This document shows, piece after piece, positions 19,231 to 29,160 of a stretch of DNA of 64,000 nt. Origin of the DNA: Citrobacter youngae (GTDB taxonomy: Bacteria; Pseudomonadota; Gammaproteobacteria; Enterobacterales; Enterobacteriaceae); NCBI RefSeq assembly GCF_003818115.1, contig NZ_RPOI01000016.1, positions 124,001 through 188,000 of the forward strand, given 5' to 3'. Each line of letters starts with the position of its first letter. Positions within the stretch are counted from its first letter, which is position 1. The position numbers and the translations under genes are program-made. Under the pieces are notes generated by a model. The model saw only the letters and a program-made list of their open reading frames with translations, was not told the DNA's origin and made no database searches.

Positions 19231-20358
19231 ATGACGTTTAATTTTCGCCGTAGTGCGCTGCAGTTGGGTATTGCCGCGCTGTTTGCATCCGCTTTTTCTG
19301 CACAAGCCGCCGATATCCCGCAGGTAAAAGTCACGGTTAACGACAAACAGTGTGAACCGATGACGATCACGGTTAACGCCGGGAAAACGCAGTTCATCAT
19401 CCAGAACCACAGCCAGAAAGCGCTGGAGTGGGAAATTCTTAAAGGCGTTATGGTGGTTGAAGAGCGCGAAAACATTGCGCCCGGTTTTAGCCAGAAAATG
19501 ACGGCTAACCTGCAGCCGGGTGAATATGATATGACCTGCGGTCTGTTGACTAACCCGAAAGGTAAACTGATCGTAAAAGGTAGCGCAACGGCGGATGCTG
19601 CGCAAAGCGACGCTCTGCTGAGCCTGAGTGGTGCAATTACTGAATACAAAGCCTATGTAACGGCAGAAACCGCGCAACTGGTGACAGGCACGAAAGCCTT
19701 CACGGATGCCATTAAAGCAGGCGATCTGGAGAAAGCCAAATCGCTGTATGCGCCAACCCGTCAGCATTATGAGCGTATTGAACCGATTGCTGAACTGTTC
19801 TCCGATCTCGACGGCAGCATCGATGCGCGTGAAGACGATTACGAGCAAAAAGCCGCCGATCCAAAATTCACCGGCTTCCACCGTCTGGAGAAAGCGCTGT
19901 TTGGCGACAATACCACTAAAGGTATGGACAAGTACGCCGACCAATTAAACAGTGATGTTCTTGACCTGCAAACGCGTATTAGCGAGCTGGCTTTCCCACC
20001 GTCTAAAGTGGTTGGCGGAGCAGCAGGGCTGATTGAAGAAGTTGCTGCCAGCAAAATCAGTGGGGAAGAAGATCGCTACAGCCATACCGATCTGTGGGAT
20101 TTCCAGGCTAACGTCGATGGCGCGCAGAAAATTGTCGATCTCCTGCGTCCTCAATTACAAAAATCCAATGCTGAACTGCTGGCGAAGGTGGATGCGAACT
20201 TCAAAAAAGTCGATACCATTCTGAGCAAGTACCGTACCAAAGACGGTTTTGAAACCTATGACAAACTGACCGATGCCGATCGCAATGCGCTGAAAGGGCC
20301 AATCACGACGCTGGCGGAAGACTTGTCGCAATTACGCGGTGTTCTGGGTCTGGATTAA
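19231..20358 (+). CDS. efeO: periplasmic iron-binding protein EfeO
   Basis: 375 residues. A Sec signal peptide (residues 1-26, ending SAQA-AD) is followed by an N-terminal cupredoxin-like domain (~27-115) containing Cys43 and the late Cys in DMTCGLL. The C-terminal M75/imelysin-like domain (~130-375) has the [11 protein letters not shown] motif (variant of HxxE). It delivers iron to the EfeU permease in the periplasm. The Shine-Dalgarno is AGGGATAGG before the ATG. efeB starts five bases after its stop. Confidence 0.94.
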   Translation: MTFNFRRSALQLGIAALFASAFSAQAADIPQVKVTVNDKQCEPMTITVNAGKTQFIIQNHSQKALEWEILKGVMVVEERENIAPGFSQKMTANLQPGEYDMTCGLLTNPKGKLIVKGSATADAAQSDALLSLSGAITEYKAYVTAETAQLVTGTKAFTDAIKAGDLEKAKSLYAPTRQHYERIEPIAELFSDLDGSIDAREDDYEQKAADPKFTGFHRLEKALFGDNTTKGMDKYADQLNSDVLDLQTRISELAFPPSKVVGGAAGLIEEVAASKISGEEDRYSHTDLWDFQANVDGAQKIVDLLRPQLQKSNAELLAKVDANFKKVDTILSKYRTKDGFETYDKLTDADRNALKGPITTLAEDLSQLRGVLGLD

Positions 20359-20363
20359 GCACT

Positions 20364-21647
20364 ATGCAGCAAGATAATGAAAACGGCGTGAGCGAACCGT
20401 CACGCCGACGTTTACTGAAAGGGATGGGCGCCCTGGGTGGGGCGCTGGCGCTGGCGGGTGGATGCCCGGTCGCTCACGCGCAAAAAACGCAAAGCGCGCC
20501 GGGAACACTGTCACCTGATGCACGCAGTGAACAACAACCGTTTTATGGCCAGCACCAGGCCGGGATCCTGACGCCGCAGCAAGCCTCAATGATGCTGGTG
20601 GCGTTCGATGTGCTCGCCAGTGATAAAGCTGATCTTGAGCGTCTGTTTCGTTTACTAACCAGCCGGTTTGCGTTTCTAACCACCGGTGGGCCGGCACCAG
20701 AAACGCCGAATCCACGTTTACCGCCAATGGATTCCGGTATTCTTGGGGCATACATAGCGCCGGATAATCTGACGATGACGCTGTCGGTTGGATCTTCACT
20801 GTTTGATGATCGCTATGGTCTGAAAGCACAGATGCCGAAAAAACTGCAAAAAATGACGCGTTTTCCGAATGACTCACTGGATGCTGCGTTATGTCATGGC
20901 GATTTGCTGTTGCAGATTTGCGCCAACACGCAGGACACCGTTATCCATGCGCTGCGCGATATCATTAAGCACACGCCTGATCTGCTCAGCGTGCGCTGGA
21001 AGCGGGAAGGGTTTATTTCCGACCACGCCGCACGCAGTAAAGGTAAAGAGACACCTGTCAATTTGCTGGGATTTAAGGATGGAACCGCGAATCCCGACGC
21101 AGCCAATGCAACGCTGATGCAAAACGTGGTGTGGGTCACTGCGGAGCAGGGGGAACCGGCATGGGCACAAGATGGTAGCTATCAGGCCGTCAGGCTCATC
21201 CAGTTCCGCGTGGAATTCTGGGACCGTACGCCGCTTAAAGAGCAGCAAACGATTTTCGGCCGCGATAAACATACCGGCGCACCGCTGGGTATGCAGCACG
21301 AGCATGATGTGCCGGATTACGCCAACGATCCCGAAGGCGAGGTAATTGCACTCGACAGCCATATCCGTCTGGCAAATCCGCGCACCAAAGAGACTGACTC
21401 CAGTTTGATGATGCGCCGTGGCTACAGCTATTCGCTCGGCGTGACCAATTCTGGTCAACTGGATATGGGACTGTTGTTTGTTTGCTATCAGCACGACCTG
21501 GAAAAAGGGTTTTTGACGGTGCAAAAACGCCTGAACGGTGAAGCGCTTGAGGAGTATGTCAAACCTATTGGTGGGGGATACTTCTTTGCCTTGCCGGGCG
21601 TCAAAACTGCAGACCATTATCTGGGACAGGCCCTGCTCGAAGCATGA
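20364..21647 (+). CDS. efeB: Tat-secreted DyP-type haem peroxidase EfeB
   Basis: 427 residues. The N-terminus has a twin-arginine signal (SRRRLLKG, residues 14-21) followed by a hydrophobic stretch to AHAQ, so the folded haem protein is exported to the periplasm. The DyP-type peroxidase body shows the distal GFKDGTANP motif and the conserved Arg near [10 protein letters not shown]. EfeB oxidises ferrous iron or acts on porphyrins as the third EfeUOB component. It is separated from efeO by only five bases. Confidence 0.94.
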   Translation: MQQDNENGVSEPSRRRLLKGMGALGGALALAGGCPVAHAQKTQSAPGTLSPDARSEQQPFYGQHQAGILTPQQASMMLVAFDVLASDKADLERLFRLLTSRFAFLTTGGPAPETPNPRLPPMDSGILGAYIAPDNLTMTLSVGSSLFDDRYGLKAQMPKKLQKMTRFPNDSLDAALCHGDLLLQICANTQDTVIHALRDIIKHTPDLLSVRWKREGFISDHAARSKGKETPVNLLGFKDGTANPDAANATLMQNVVWVTAEQGEPAWAQDGSYQAVRLIQFRVEFWDRTPLKEQQTIFGRDKHTGAPLGMQHEHDVPDYANDPEGEVIALDSHIRLANPRTKETDSSLMMRRGYSYSLGVTNSGQLDMGLLFVCYQHDLEKGFLTVQKRLNGEALEEYVKPIGGGYFFALPGVKTADHYLGQALLEA

Positions 21648-21653
21648 TGATTG

Positions 21654-21675
21654 TGCCCCGCAGTGCGGCGGGGCA
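21654..21675 (+). terminator. probable efeUOB terminator
   Basis: A TGCCCCGC / GCGGGGCA hairpin lies shortly after the efeB stop. The T tract after it is short, so termination strength is uncertain. Confidence 0.6.
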
Positions 21676-21737
21676 TTTCCTGACACTCTGATGAATGAAA
21701 AAATTATTTTTCATGATCGGCGGCGACTGAAATAATT

Positions 21738-21755
21738 CTGTCATCTCTCTGCAAG
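21738..21755 (+). promoter_or_regulatory. candidate Pho box upstream of phoH
   Basis: CTGTCATCTCTCTGCAAG matches a PhoB box: a perfect CTGTCAT followed, 11 bases later, by the weaker repeat CTGCAAG. E. coli phoH is PhoB-controlled, which supports the reading. The distance to the phoH start used here is long (about 410 bases). Confidence 0.45.
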
Positions 21756-21892
21756 AGACTGTTGCTGGCGATAAGATGAAATTAAGTTAACAATAAGTAA
21801 AAATATTGTTGCATTAACGAAGGGTTATGATGTAATTATAAGTAATAGCGGTAGTTCCCGGCGGTGATAGTCGTTCACTATGGAGATCGCGA

Positions 21893-22189
21893 ATGGAAAA
21901 GTCCTGTACTGGACATGTTTTTCAACGTTATTGCAGTCCCTTACGCGGACGTTTCTCTTCCGGTAGCCATCTCGTCACCGTTAAATCTCTCTCCCTTTCA
22001 CTTCTTATCCTTGTAACTGACACCCTGTACGGTGCGCGTAGCCGTGTATGGCGTCTTATCCGAAGGCAGGCAATGGCTTACAAGGAAGCCAACCCTCAGA
22101 TGTTCGTGCGCATAATCGTGCCGCCAACGGCGCGTGTGATGTATACCTACAACTCAAGGTGCTATCCATGGGAAGACAAAAAGCAGTGA
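21893..22189 (+). other. open frame in the phoH leader, uncertain
   Basis: A 98-codon frame begins with ATG after GGAG and overlaps the phoH start in another frame. Its product resembles no protein I know and has an odd, Cys- and Arg-rich composition. It may be a leader peptide or chance. A one-base shift would join it to phoH to give a ~354-residue product, the length I recall for the annotated K-12 PhoH. Confidence 0.2.
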
Positions 22190-22956
22190 TCAAAGCTCGT
22201 CGCGAAGCAAAACGTGTGCTGAGGCGGGATTCGCGTAGCCATAAACAGCGCGAAGATGAATCGGTCACCTCGCTTGTGCAGATGGGCGGCGTAGAAGCGA
22301 TTGGTATGGCGCGTGATAGCCGCGACGCCACACCGATCACGGCGCGAAATGAAGCTCAGGCGCACTACCTGAATGCTATCGAGAGCAAGCAGCTGATCTT
22401 CGCCACCGGTGAAGCCGGGTGTGGTAAAACCTGGATCAGCGCGGCGAAAGCAGCAGAAGCCCTGATCCACAAAGATGTGGACAGGATCATTGTAACCCGT
22501 CCAGTTCTGCAAGCTGATGAAGACCTCGGCTTCTTACCTGGGGATGTCTCCGAGAAGTTCGCTCCCTATTTTCGTCCGGTTTATGACGTGCTGGTAAAAC
22601 GTCTGGGAGCCTCCTTTATGCAATATTGCCTGCGACCTGAGATTGGTAAGGTAGAAATCGCGCCGTTCGCGTATATGCGGGGACGTACATTTGAAAATGC
22701 TGTTGTTATTCTGGATGAGGCTCAGAATGTGACTGCTGCGCAAATGAAGATGTTTTTGACTCGCCTCGGAGAGAATGTGACGGTGATTGTGAATGGGGAT
22801 ATTACCCAGTGCGATCTCCCCGCTCATGTTCGTTCAGGGCTAAGCGATGCGCTGGCCCGTTTCGAAGAAGATGACATGATTGGGATCGTTCGATTCAACA
22901 AAGATGATTGCGTTCGCTCGGCACTGTGTCAGCGGACGCTCAATGCTTACAATTGA
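22168..22956 (+). CDS. phoH: PhoH family ATPase
   Basis: 262 residues from the ATG at 22168 (MGRQKAVIKARREAKR). An in-frame extension to 22048 adds 40 residues with unusual composition. The P-loop is GEAGCGKTWIS, the Walker B is VVILDEAQN, and the Q/N-rich motif NGDITQCDLP typical of PhoH/PhoL proteins is present. The protein is a cytoplasmic phosphate-starvation-inducible ATPase. It follows efeB as in K-12, but its right-hand neighbour differs (see findings). Confidence 0.92.
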   Translation: MGRQKAVIKARREAKRVLRRDSRSHKQREDESVTSLVQMGGVEAIGMARDSRDATPITARNEAQAHYLNAIESKQLIFATGEAGCGKTWISAAKAAEALIHKDVDRIIVTRPVLQADEDLGFLPGDVSEKFAPYFRPVYDVLVKRLGASFMQYCLRPEIGKVEIAPFAYMRGRTFENAVVILDEAQNVTAAQMKMFLTRLGENVTVIVNGDITQCDLPAHVRSGLSDALARFEEDDMIGIVRFNKDDCVRSALCQRTLNAYN

Positions 22957-22972
22957 TCTGTTTTGCGTCTTC

Positions 22973-22998
22973 AAGGCCCGGGAAACCGGGCTTTGTTT
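22973..22998 (+). terminator. phoH terminator
   Basis: A short CCCGG-GAAA-CCGGG hairpin flanked by A/T pairs and followed by TTTGTTTTTT lies 17 bases after the phoH stop. Confidence 0.75.
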
Positions 22999-23093
22999 TT
23001 TGTACCCCTATGAGCACAACGGACTGATGGCGTGGCCAACATTGTTGGTGAGGTCAGGTGTTCACGTTGTATCCCGCATGGGAAAATAGCTAT

Positions 23094-23121
23094 AAAAAAG
23101 CCGCTGGCCGCGGCTTTTTAA
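23094..23121 (-). terminator. artJ terminator
   Basis: The hairpin AAAAAGCCG / CGGCTTTTT has A- and T-rich flanks on both sides just downstream of artJ (leftward), so it could act in both directions. Confidence 0.8.
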
Positions 23122-23133
23122 ATAAAACTGAGG

Positions 23134-23865
23134 TTACTGTGGGAACCACTGGTCACTGATTTTCTGGTACGTGCCGTCCGCTTTGATGGCGGCCAGCGCA
23201 ATGTTCAGTTTTTCCAGCAGTGCTTTGTTATCCGGGCGAACAGCAATGCCAAGACCCGTACCAAAGTATTGCGGATCGGTGACTTTTGCCGTTGCAGTAC
23301 CTAACTGTGGATTAGTTTTCAGCCACTCATTGACGACGGCAGTGTCGCCAAATACGCCATCAATACGGCCATTTTTCAGGTCGATAATCGCATTCTGATA
23401 GCTGTCGTAGGCCACGGTTTTTACTTCAGGATGTTTGTCCTGCAGGTATTTCTGGTGCGTGGTGCCGTTTTCCATCCCAATACGTTTGCCTTTCAGATCA
23501 TCAAAGCTTTTATAGGTGTCTTTCTTCGCAATTACCAGCGCTGAGTTGGCATAGTACGGCTGGGTGAAGGAAACCTGCTTGCTACGTTCAGGCGTGATGT
23601 CCATGCCGGAAATCACCGCATCATATTTTTTGAATTTCAGCGCGGGGATCAGGCTGTCAAAAGCGTGATTGGTGAAAGTACAGTCAGCCTGCATTTGTTT
23701 GCACAGCGCCGTCGCCAGATCGATGTCAAAACCGACAATTTTATTGCTGGCGTCCAGCGACTCAAATGGCGGGTAAGTCGCTGATACACCGAAATTAATT
23801 TTATCTGCAGCTGAGGCGCCAGCGGCGAAAGTAGCAAGTAATGCGGCCAGTACTAACTTTTTCAT
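23134..23865 (-). CDS. artJ: periplasmic arginine-binding protein ArtJ
   Basis: 243 residues from the ATG at 23865; the longer frame to 23886 is not expected. A Sec signal peptide (MKKLVLAALL...ASA) precedes a solute-binding fold (SBP family 3) with YPPFES, GFDIDLA and the ligand-binding GMDITPERS. ArtJ delivers L-arginine to ArtQMP. It is 60-70% like ArtI in this window. The gene is separated from artM by its own promoter region with paired ARG boxes, so ArgR control is likely. Confidence 0.95.
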   Translation of the reverse strand: MKKLVLAALLATFAAGASAADKINFGVSATYPPFESLDASNKIVGFDIDLATALCKQMQADCTFTNHAFDSLIPALKFKKYDAVISGMDITPERSKQVSFTQPYYANSALVIAKKDTYKSFDDLKGKRIGMENGTTHQKYLQDKHPEVKTVAYDSYQNAIIDLKNGRIDGVFGDTAVVNEWLKTNPQLGTATAKVTDPQYFGTGLGIAVRPDNKALLEKLNIALAAIKADGTYQKISDQWFPQ

Positions 23866-23934
23866 GGTGGAACTCCCGTCTGTCAATCTTATGATTATTT
23901 ACCGTGTCTGCGGCGTGGATTAACAATGCCATTT

Positions 23935-23973
23935 AATGAATTTGTATGCAATAAAAATGATTAAATATTTTTA
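23935..23973. promoter_or_regulatory. tandem ARG boxes upstream of artJ
   Basis: Two 18-bp ARG-box-like palindromes (AATGAATTTGTATGCAAT at 23935-23952 and a second AT-rich one at 23956-23973) are separated by exactly 3 bases, the standard spacing for the hexameric ArgR repressor. artJ is an ArgR target in E. coli. Confidence 0.7.
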
Positions 23974-23986
23974 TTGGCATAAAAAA

Positions 23987-24015
23987 AGACGGGCAATTGT
24001 GACACTTGCCCGTCT
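23987..24015 (-). terminator. artPIQM operon terminator
   Basis: A ten-base perfect stem (AGACGGGCAA / TTGCCCGTCT) lies downstream of artM in the leftward direction and is followed on that strand by a run of T residues (complement of AAAAAA). Confidence 0.85.
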
Positions 24016-24045
24016 TGTGTTTTTCAGTTTATGCAGTTATTCGGC

Positions 24046-24714
24046 TTAATTACGCTGTTCAAACGCCAGCGCTTTACGTTCGATTAAGCGCATCATCAGC
24101 GTCAGCAAGCCGTTGACGATCAGGTAAATCACGCCGGCTGCGCCGAAAACCATCACGTCATAAGTACGACCGTACAGCAGCTGGCTATAACCCATGACTT
24201 CCATCAGGGTGATGGTGTAAGCCAGTGAGGTACTTTTAAATACCAGCACCACTTCGTTGGAATATGAGGAGAGGGCGCGTTTAAAGGCGTACGGCAGCAG
24301 AATGGCCAGCGTATCCTTCTTGCTCATCCCCAGCGCACCACAGGACTGCCACTGGCCTTCCGGGATTGCTCGAATCGCACCGTAAAACAGTTGCGTGGTA
24401 TAGGCCGCACTGTTTAAGGACAGCGCGATTAACGCGCACAGCCACGGTTCTGACAGCAAATGCCAGAGCACCGGATATTCCTGCAGCGCAGGGAACTGCC
24501 CTGGTCCGTAGTAGATCAGGAAAATTTGCACCAGCAGCGGTGTACCGGTAAACAACGTGATATAGGCGCGAACCAGCCAGACCACAATCGGCGTCTTAAG
24601 CGTCAGGATGACAGTGAAAATCAGCGCCAGCACCAGAGCAACTACGATGGAGGCGACCGTCAGCGTCAGGCTGGTATGCAGCCCTTTCAACAATTCAGGT
24701 AAATACTCAAGCAT
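24046..24714 (-). CDS. artM: arginine ABC transporter permease ArtM
   Basis: 222-residue HisM/GlnP-type permease with about five membrane helices. The EAA loop facing the ATPase is recognisable around GALGMSKKDTLAILLPYAFKRA. It forms the transmembrane channel with ArtQ. Its ATG overlaps the last base of the artQ stop codon region (position 24714 shared), which points to coupled translation. It is the last gene of the leftward artPIQM operon and is followed by a strong terminator. Confidence 0.95.
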   Translation of the reverse strand: MLEYLPELLKGLHTSLTLTVASIVVALVLALIFTVILTLKTPIVVWLVRAYITLFTGTPLLVQIFLIYYGPGQFPALQEYPVLWHLLSEPWLCALIALSLNSAAYTTQLFYGAIRAIPEGQWQSCGALGMSKKDTLAILLPYAFKRALSSYSNEVVLVFKSTSLAYTITLMEVMGYSQLLYGRTYDVMVFGAAGVIYLIVNGLLTLMMRLIERKALAFEQRN

Positions 24715-25430
24715 CAGCCCGGTCTCCGCTCAAAACGTGTCGCGCGCAGGTCAATGCGTTTGAGAATGTACTGACTCACCAGTGTAATCACCAGGTAAAT
24801 AGCGGCCGCCACAATGTACCAGGTAAAGGGTTCCTGGGTACGGGTAGCGATGCTCTTGGTTTGCAGCATCAGATCGTTCACGCTGATAAGGCTGACCAGC
24901 GCGGTATCTTTCAGCAATACCAGCCACTGGTTACCGAGCCCCGGCAGCGCGTGACGCCACATTTGCGGCATCACCAGGCGAAAGAAAATCGCGGTTTTAG
25001 ATAAACCCAGCGCCTGGCCTGATTCCCATTGCCCGAGTGGTACGGCTTTCAGCGCGCCACGCAGCGTTTGCGACGCGTAAGCGGCATACAGCAATGACAG
25101 TGCAATGACACCGCACAGGAACGGGCTGACGTCGAAGTTTTCGATCTGCATCTGCACCGGAATTTGTACAAATCCGAGATTGATCGTAAAGCCATCGGCC
25201 AGCGTCAGCAGCAACTGTGAGGAGCCGAAATAGATAAACAGAACCACCAGAATTTCTGGTAACCCGCGCAGAATGGTGACCAGCGCTGAACCTGCCCATG
25301 CCACTGGACGCCATTTTACGGACTCCCAGACGGCAAAAAACATGGCGAGCGCGAGGCCGATGATCAGCGCACAAACGGCAAGGCCGACGGTCATCCCGGC
25401 GGCGCTTGCTAAAGGAAAAAATTCATTCAT
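24714..25430 (-). CDS. artQ: arginine ABC transporter permease ArtQ
   Basis: 238 residues from the ATG at 25430 (a TTG sits one codon upstream). This is the E. coli ArtQ length. It is a polar-amino-acid permease with five helices and the EAA loop [20 protein letters not shown]. It pairs with ArtM and is driven by ArtP. It starts six bases after the artI stop and overlaps the start of artM by one base. Confidence 0.95.
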   Translation of the reverse strand: MNEFFPLASAAGMTVGLAVCALIIGLALAMFFAVWESVKWRPVAWAGSALVTILRGLPEILVVLFIYFGSSQLLLTLADGFTINLGFVQIPVQMQIENFDVSPFLCGVIALSLLYAAYASQTLRGALKAVPLGQWESGQALGLSKTAIFFRLVMPQMWRHALPGLGNQWLVLLKDTALVSLISVNDLMLQTKSIATRTQEPFTWYIVAAAIYLVITLVSQYILKRIDLRATRFERRPG

Positions 25431-25436
25431 CAAATA

Positions 25437-26168
25437 TTACTTCTGGAACCATTTGTTGTAGATGGTCTCGTAAGTCCCATCTTTCTTCACTTTTTCCAGC
25501 GCAGCGTTAAATTTCTGCTGCAGCTCGGTATTACCCTGGCGCACAGCAATGCCCAGACCGGTACCGAAGTAATCTTTATCCGTGACTTTGTCGCCAACCG
25601 CGGCCAGTTTCGGATTGTCTTTCAGCCATTCCGTTACTACTGCGGTATCACCAAAGACGCCGTCAATACGACCGTTTTGCAGATCGAGTTTGGCATTCTG
25701 ATAACTGTCATACGGCACGGTAGTCACTTCCGGATGTTTATCCATGATGAATTTCTGGTGCGTAGTACCGTTTTGAACACCGACTTTTTTGCCTTTCAGC
25801 TGCTCAATGCTGGTGTATTTACCCTGTTGGCCAACAAACAGCGCAGAGTTGTCGTAATACGGGGTGGTGAACAGAACCTGTTTTTCACGTTCAGGAGTGA
25901 TGTCCATACCGGCCATCACCGCGTCAAAACGACGGAATTTCAGGCTCGGGATCAGGCTGTCGAAGGCCTGATTGGTGAAGGTACATGTGGCGTCAATCTC
26001 TTTACATAGCGCATTCGCCAGATCAACGTCAAAGCCTACGATCTTGTTGTTAGCATCGATCGATTCAAATGGAGGATAAGACGCTTCGGTGGCGAAACGA
26101 ATGGTTTGGGCTGCGGTAGCGGAAAGGCTAAAACCTGCGATTAGCGCGGCAATCAGAACTTTTTTCAT
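25437..26168 (-). CDS. artI: periplasmic amino-acid-binding protein ArtI
   Basis: 243 residues from the ATG at 26168; a longer frame to 26306 would run into artP and lacks the signal at its start. The Sec signal peptide (MKKVLIAALIAGFSLSATAA) leads into a family-3 solute-binding fold with YPPFES, GFDVDLANAL, GMDITPERE and FGDTAVVTEWL. It is a paralogue of ArtJ. In E. coli its ligand is less certain than that of ArtJ. It sits inside the art operon between artP and artQ. Confidence 0.95.
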   Translation of the reverse strand: MKKVLIAALIAGFSLSATAAQTIRFATEASYPPFESIDANNKIVGFDVDLANALCKEIDATCTFTNQAFDSLIPSLKFRRFDAVMAGMDITPEREKQVLFTTPYYDNSALFVGQQGKYTSIEQLKGKKVGVQNGTTHQKFIMDKHPEVTTVPYDSYQNAKLDLQNGRIDGVFGDTAVVTEWLKDNPKLAAVGDKVTDKDYFGTGLGIAVRQGNTELQQKFNAALEKVKKDGTYETIYNKWFQK

Positions 26169-26184
26169 TGTATTGTCCCGAATC

Positions 26185-26913
26185 TTAGTGAGAAAGATAG
26201 TTTTTAAACGCTTCGGTTTGCGGGTTGGCAAAGCAGCTCGCATCCCCAAACTCGACGATATGACCGTTTTCCATGTACACCACGCGACTGGCCGTTTTAC
26301 GAGCAACTTCCACTTCGTGGGTGACGATCACCTGAGTAATATTGGTTTCTGCCAGCTCACGAATGATGCTGACGATTTGGGCGGTAATTTCCGGATCAAG
26401 CGCTGCGGTAGGCTCATCAAACAGCAGCACCTGTGGCTCCATCATCAATGCGCGGGCAATAGCCACACGCTGCTGCTGGCCGCCGGAGAGATGCAGCGGA
26501 TAGCGATCGCTGTATGGCTTCAGGCGCAGACGTTCCAGCAGTTTCTCGGCGCGCGCCATCGCTTGCTCTTTTGTCAGACCCAGTACGCGGCAGGGCGCTT
26601 CAATCAGGTTCTGCACCACCGTGAGATGCGGCCAAAGATTATATTGCTGAAAGACCATGCCCACGTTTTGACGCAGATCCCGAATGGCTTTATCTGACGG
26701 GGTTTTCGTGAAGTCGAAACGGTTACCCGCAATAGAGAGCGTGCCCGAGCGCGGCATCTCAAGCAGGTTGAGTACGCGCAGTAGCGAGCTTTTCCCGGCT
26801 CCACTTGGGCCAAGTAACACCAGTGTTTCACCCTGAGGGCAATCCAGCGTGATATCGAACAGCGCCTGATGTGCGCCGTAGAAGCAGTTAATGCCGTTTA
26901 ATTGAATACTCAT
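26185..26913 (-). CDS. artP: arginine ABC transporter ATPase ArtP
   Basis: 242 residues from the ATG at 26913; a GTG two codons upstream is less likely. ABC ATPase landmarks are complete: Walker [11 protein letters not shown]-loop VFQQYNLW, signature LSGGQQQR, Walker [13 protein letters not shown] and H-loop THE. It energises arginine import by ArtQM. It is the first gene of artPIQM, with an AT-rich promoter region at 26920-27130 where ARG-box-like sequence may also be present. Confidence 0.96.
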   Translation of the reverse strand: MSIQLNGINCFYGAHQALFDITLDCPQGETLVLLGPSGAGKSSLLRVLNLLEMPRSGTLSIAGNRFDFTKTPSDKAIRDLRQNVGMVFQQYNLWPHLTVVQNLIEAPCRVLGLTKEQAMARAEKLLERLRLKPYSDRYPLHLSGGQQQRVAIARALMMEPQVLLFDEPTAALDPEITAQIVSIIRELAETNITQVIVTHEVEVARKTASRVVYMENGHIVEFGDASCFANPQTEAFKNYLSH

Positions 26914-27137
26914 TGACACTCGATACTGGCAGTCTGATAGCTATTGAAGCCGCAGATACTACCTTTGACAGAATAGTTATGCAATATTTATGCGTTAAAA
27001 GTTAAATGCAAACCGCATTCTTATCTAAACATAGCACAAAATAGCGGGGCTACCAGTGGGCAAGAATAATTGTCGGCATTCTATGCAGAATGCCAGACAA
27101 TTTAAGGGGTTTATGATTTTGACGGTGAATGGGGCGG

Positions 27138-27653
27138 TTAGCGGTTTTCGACAGACTGGCGCAGCGTCCCGGCTGGCGCGTGTACGCTGCCGCCCAGATA
27201 ACGCACATCATCGATCACCCAGCACTGGCCTTCGCGGATCATTAGCACTTCATCGCGCCAGCTCTGATCGCCTTGTTTGAGTTCGACGCGCAGCGGAATA
27301 TTGCGTGCATCGCTATTCGGAATGGTTGATGCGCTGGCGACGCTGGCGCTATCTGGTAATGTGGCACGACTGGAGAACGGATCGCTGTTAAACAGAGCGC
27401 GATGCGCGTTATCACGGCTGGCATCGTTCAGCAGTTTAGCCAGGTTGTCGCTGAGGTATGGGCGCAGGGCGGTAAGATCGTTGTTTCGATGCTGAATACG
27501 GTAATCATAGAATTGTTGAGCCACGCTGTCTGGCCCGCCTTCTACGCATGAACCGCTACGCGTGCCGTTATCTTTATAGACCGGCGTCACGGTAGTACAG
27601 GCGCTGAGAAGGAGTGCACAGGGAACCAGCAGAGAGAGTTTCGAGTAGCGCAT
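27138..27653 (-). CDS. ybjP: YbjP lipoprotein
   Basis: 171 residues, corresponding to E. coli YbjP. The lipobox LLSAC (Cys19) marks an exported lipoprotein; the residues after the Cys (Thr-Thr) suggest outer-membrane sorting. The mature domain holds a SCVEGGPDS segment and a C-terminal DUF3828-like part ending in EGQCWVIDDVRYLG. Function is not established. It lies downstream of an ERIC element and leftward of ybjQ, as in K-12. Confidence 0.92.
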   Translation of the reverse strand: MRYSKLSLLVPCALLLSACTTVTPVYKDNGTRSGSCVEGGPDSVAQQFYDYRIQHRNNDLTALRPYLSDNLAKLLNDASRDNAHRALFNSDPFSSRATLPDSASVASASTIPNSDARNIPLRVELKQGDQSWRDEVLMIREGQCWVIDDVRYLGGSVHAPAGTLRQSVENR

Positions 27654-27697
27654 AATGATTTCCTTATTAGCTTTCTACTATTAGTATTCTACGTTGA

Positions 27698-27824
27698 TAT
27701 ACACGTCATACTTCAAGTTGCATGTGCGTTGGCTACGTGCGTTCACCCCAGTCACATAGTTATCTATGCTCCTGGGGATTCACTCTCTTGCCGCCTTCCT
27801 GCAACTCGAATTATTTTGTGTATA
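27698..27824. repeat. ERIC element 1 (127 bp)
   Basis: A near-perfect imperfect palindrome begins TATACAC and ends GTGTATA, with the ERIC core GCTCCTGGGGATTCAC and CCCCAGTCACATAG. Its length of 127 bases is the canonical ERIC size. It lies between divergent ybjP and ybjQ. Confidence 0.92.
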
Positions 27825-27904
27825 GAATATATCCTTTCAATGATAGTGGATCGGTTCGATAATGCTTTTGAGATCGTGCTCTTAGCGCAAAAAGGAGATT
27901 AACC

Positions 27905-28228
27905 ATGCAGTTTTCGACTACCCCTACGCTGGAAGGGCAGAGCATCGTGGAATACTGCGGTGTTGTTACTGGCGAAGCCATTTTAGGCGCGAACATTTTC
28001 CGCGATTTTTTCGCCGGCATTCGCGATATTGTCGGCGGTCGCTCCGGCGCGTATGAAAAAGAGCTGCGTAAAGCGCGTGAAATTGCTTTCCAGGAGCTGG
28101 GTGAACAGGCCAAAGCGCTGGGTGCTGATGCGGTGGTCGGTATTGATATTGATTACGAAACCGTGGGCAAAGACGGCAGTATGCTGATGGTGAGCGTCAG
28201 CGGCACGGCGGTGAAAACCCGCCGATGA
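27905..28228 (+). CDS. ybjQ: UPF0145 family protein YbjQ
   Basis: 107-residue YbjQ/DUF74 protein. It has the conserved [19 protein letters not shown] and [13 protein letters not shown] segments. The family forms pentamers in known structures and has no settled function. An AAGGAG Shine-Dalgarno precedes the ATG. Its last four bases (ATGA) overlap the amiD start, so the two genes are translationally coupled. Confidence 0.95.
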
Positions 28229-29055
28229 AGCGTCTGTTGTGTCTGCTGGCATTTACGCTGTTGCTGGTGGGATGTGCTGGCGAAAAAGGGATTGTCGACA
28301 AAGGCGGGTATCAGTTAGATACCCGCCGTCAGGCGCAGGCTGCTTACCCGCGCATTAAAGTACTGGTTATCCATTACACGGCCGATGATTTTGACTCTTC
28401 TCTGGCTACGCTGACCGATAAAAACGTCAGCTCGCACTATCTGATCCCGGCTGTGCCGCCGCTCTACCACGGCAAACCTCGTATCTGGCAACTGGTGCCG
28501 GAAAAAGATCTGGCCTGGCATGCGGGGATTAGCTTCTGGCGTGGCGCTACGCGTATTAACGATACCTCGATTGGCATTGAGCTGGAAAACCGCGGCTGGC
28601 AAAAATCGGCAGGGATAAAATATTTTGCGCCGTTTGAGCCCGCGCAGATTCAGGCGCTGATCCCATTGGCGAAAGATATTATCGCCCGCTACGACATCAA
28701 ACCGCAGAACGTGGTAGCCCATGCGGACATCGCGCCGCAACGTAAGGACGATCCTGGACCGCTTTTCCCATGGAAAGTGCTGGCCGAACAGGGAATTGGC
28801 GCGTGGCCGGATGCTCAGCGCGTGGCATTTTATCTTGCCGGGCGAGCGCCTCATACGCCGGTAGCAACCGAATCTTTACTCGATCTGCTGTCGCGCTACG
28901 GCTATGAGGTAAAATCTGACATGACGCCGCGTGAACAGCAGCGGGTGATTATGGCGTTCCAGATGCACTTCCGCCCGACGTTGTGGAACGGCGTGGCGGA
29001 CGCAGAAACTCAGGCGATTGCTGAAGCGTTACTGGAAAAATATGGGCAGGGCTAA
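28225..29055 (+). CDS. amiD: N-acetylmuramoyl-L-alanine amidase AmiD, lipoprotein
   Basis: 276 residues. A lipobox (LLLVGC, Cys17) places it on the outer membrane. The amidase-2 domain follows with zinc ligands visible as IHYTADD near the start and [16 protein letters not shown] near the end, giving the His...His...Asp set. The C-terminal part resembles a peptidoglycan-binding helical domain. It cleaves the amide bond between MurNAc and L-Ala in peptidoglycan and anhydro-muropeptides. Formerly ybjR; start overlaps ybjQ. Confidence 0.95.
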
Positions 29056-29065
29056 CGCAGAACAC

Positions 29066-29156
29066 CAATGCCTGATGGCGCTTCGCTTATCAGGCCTACG
29101 GCTAATTTAGGCTGGATTTTGTAGGCCGGATAAGGCGCTTGCGCCGCCATCCGGCA
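29066..29156. repeat. REP/BIME pair downstream of amiD
   Basis: Two REP units lie in opposite orientation: GCCTGATGGCGCTTCGCTTA...CAGGC, then GTAGGCCGGATAAGGCG...GCCATCCGGC. This is a typical extragenic palindromic cluster between convergent amiD and ybjS. Confidence 0.9.
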
Positions 29157-29160
29157 ATGG

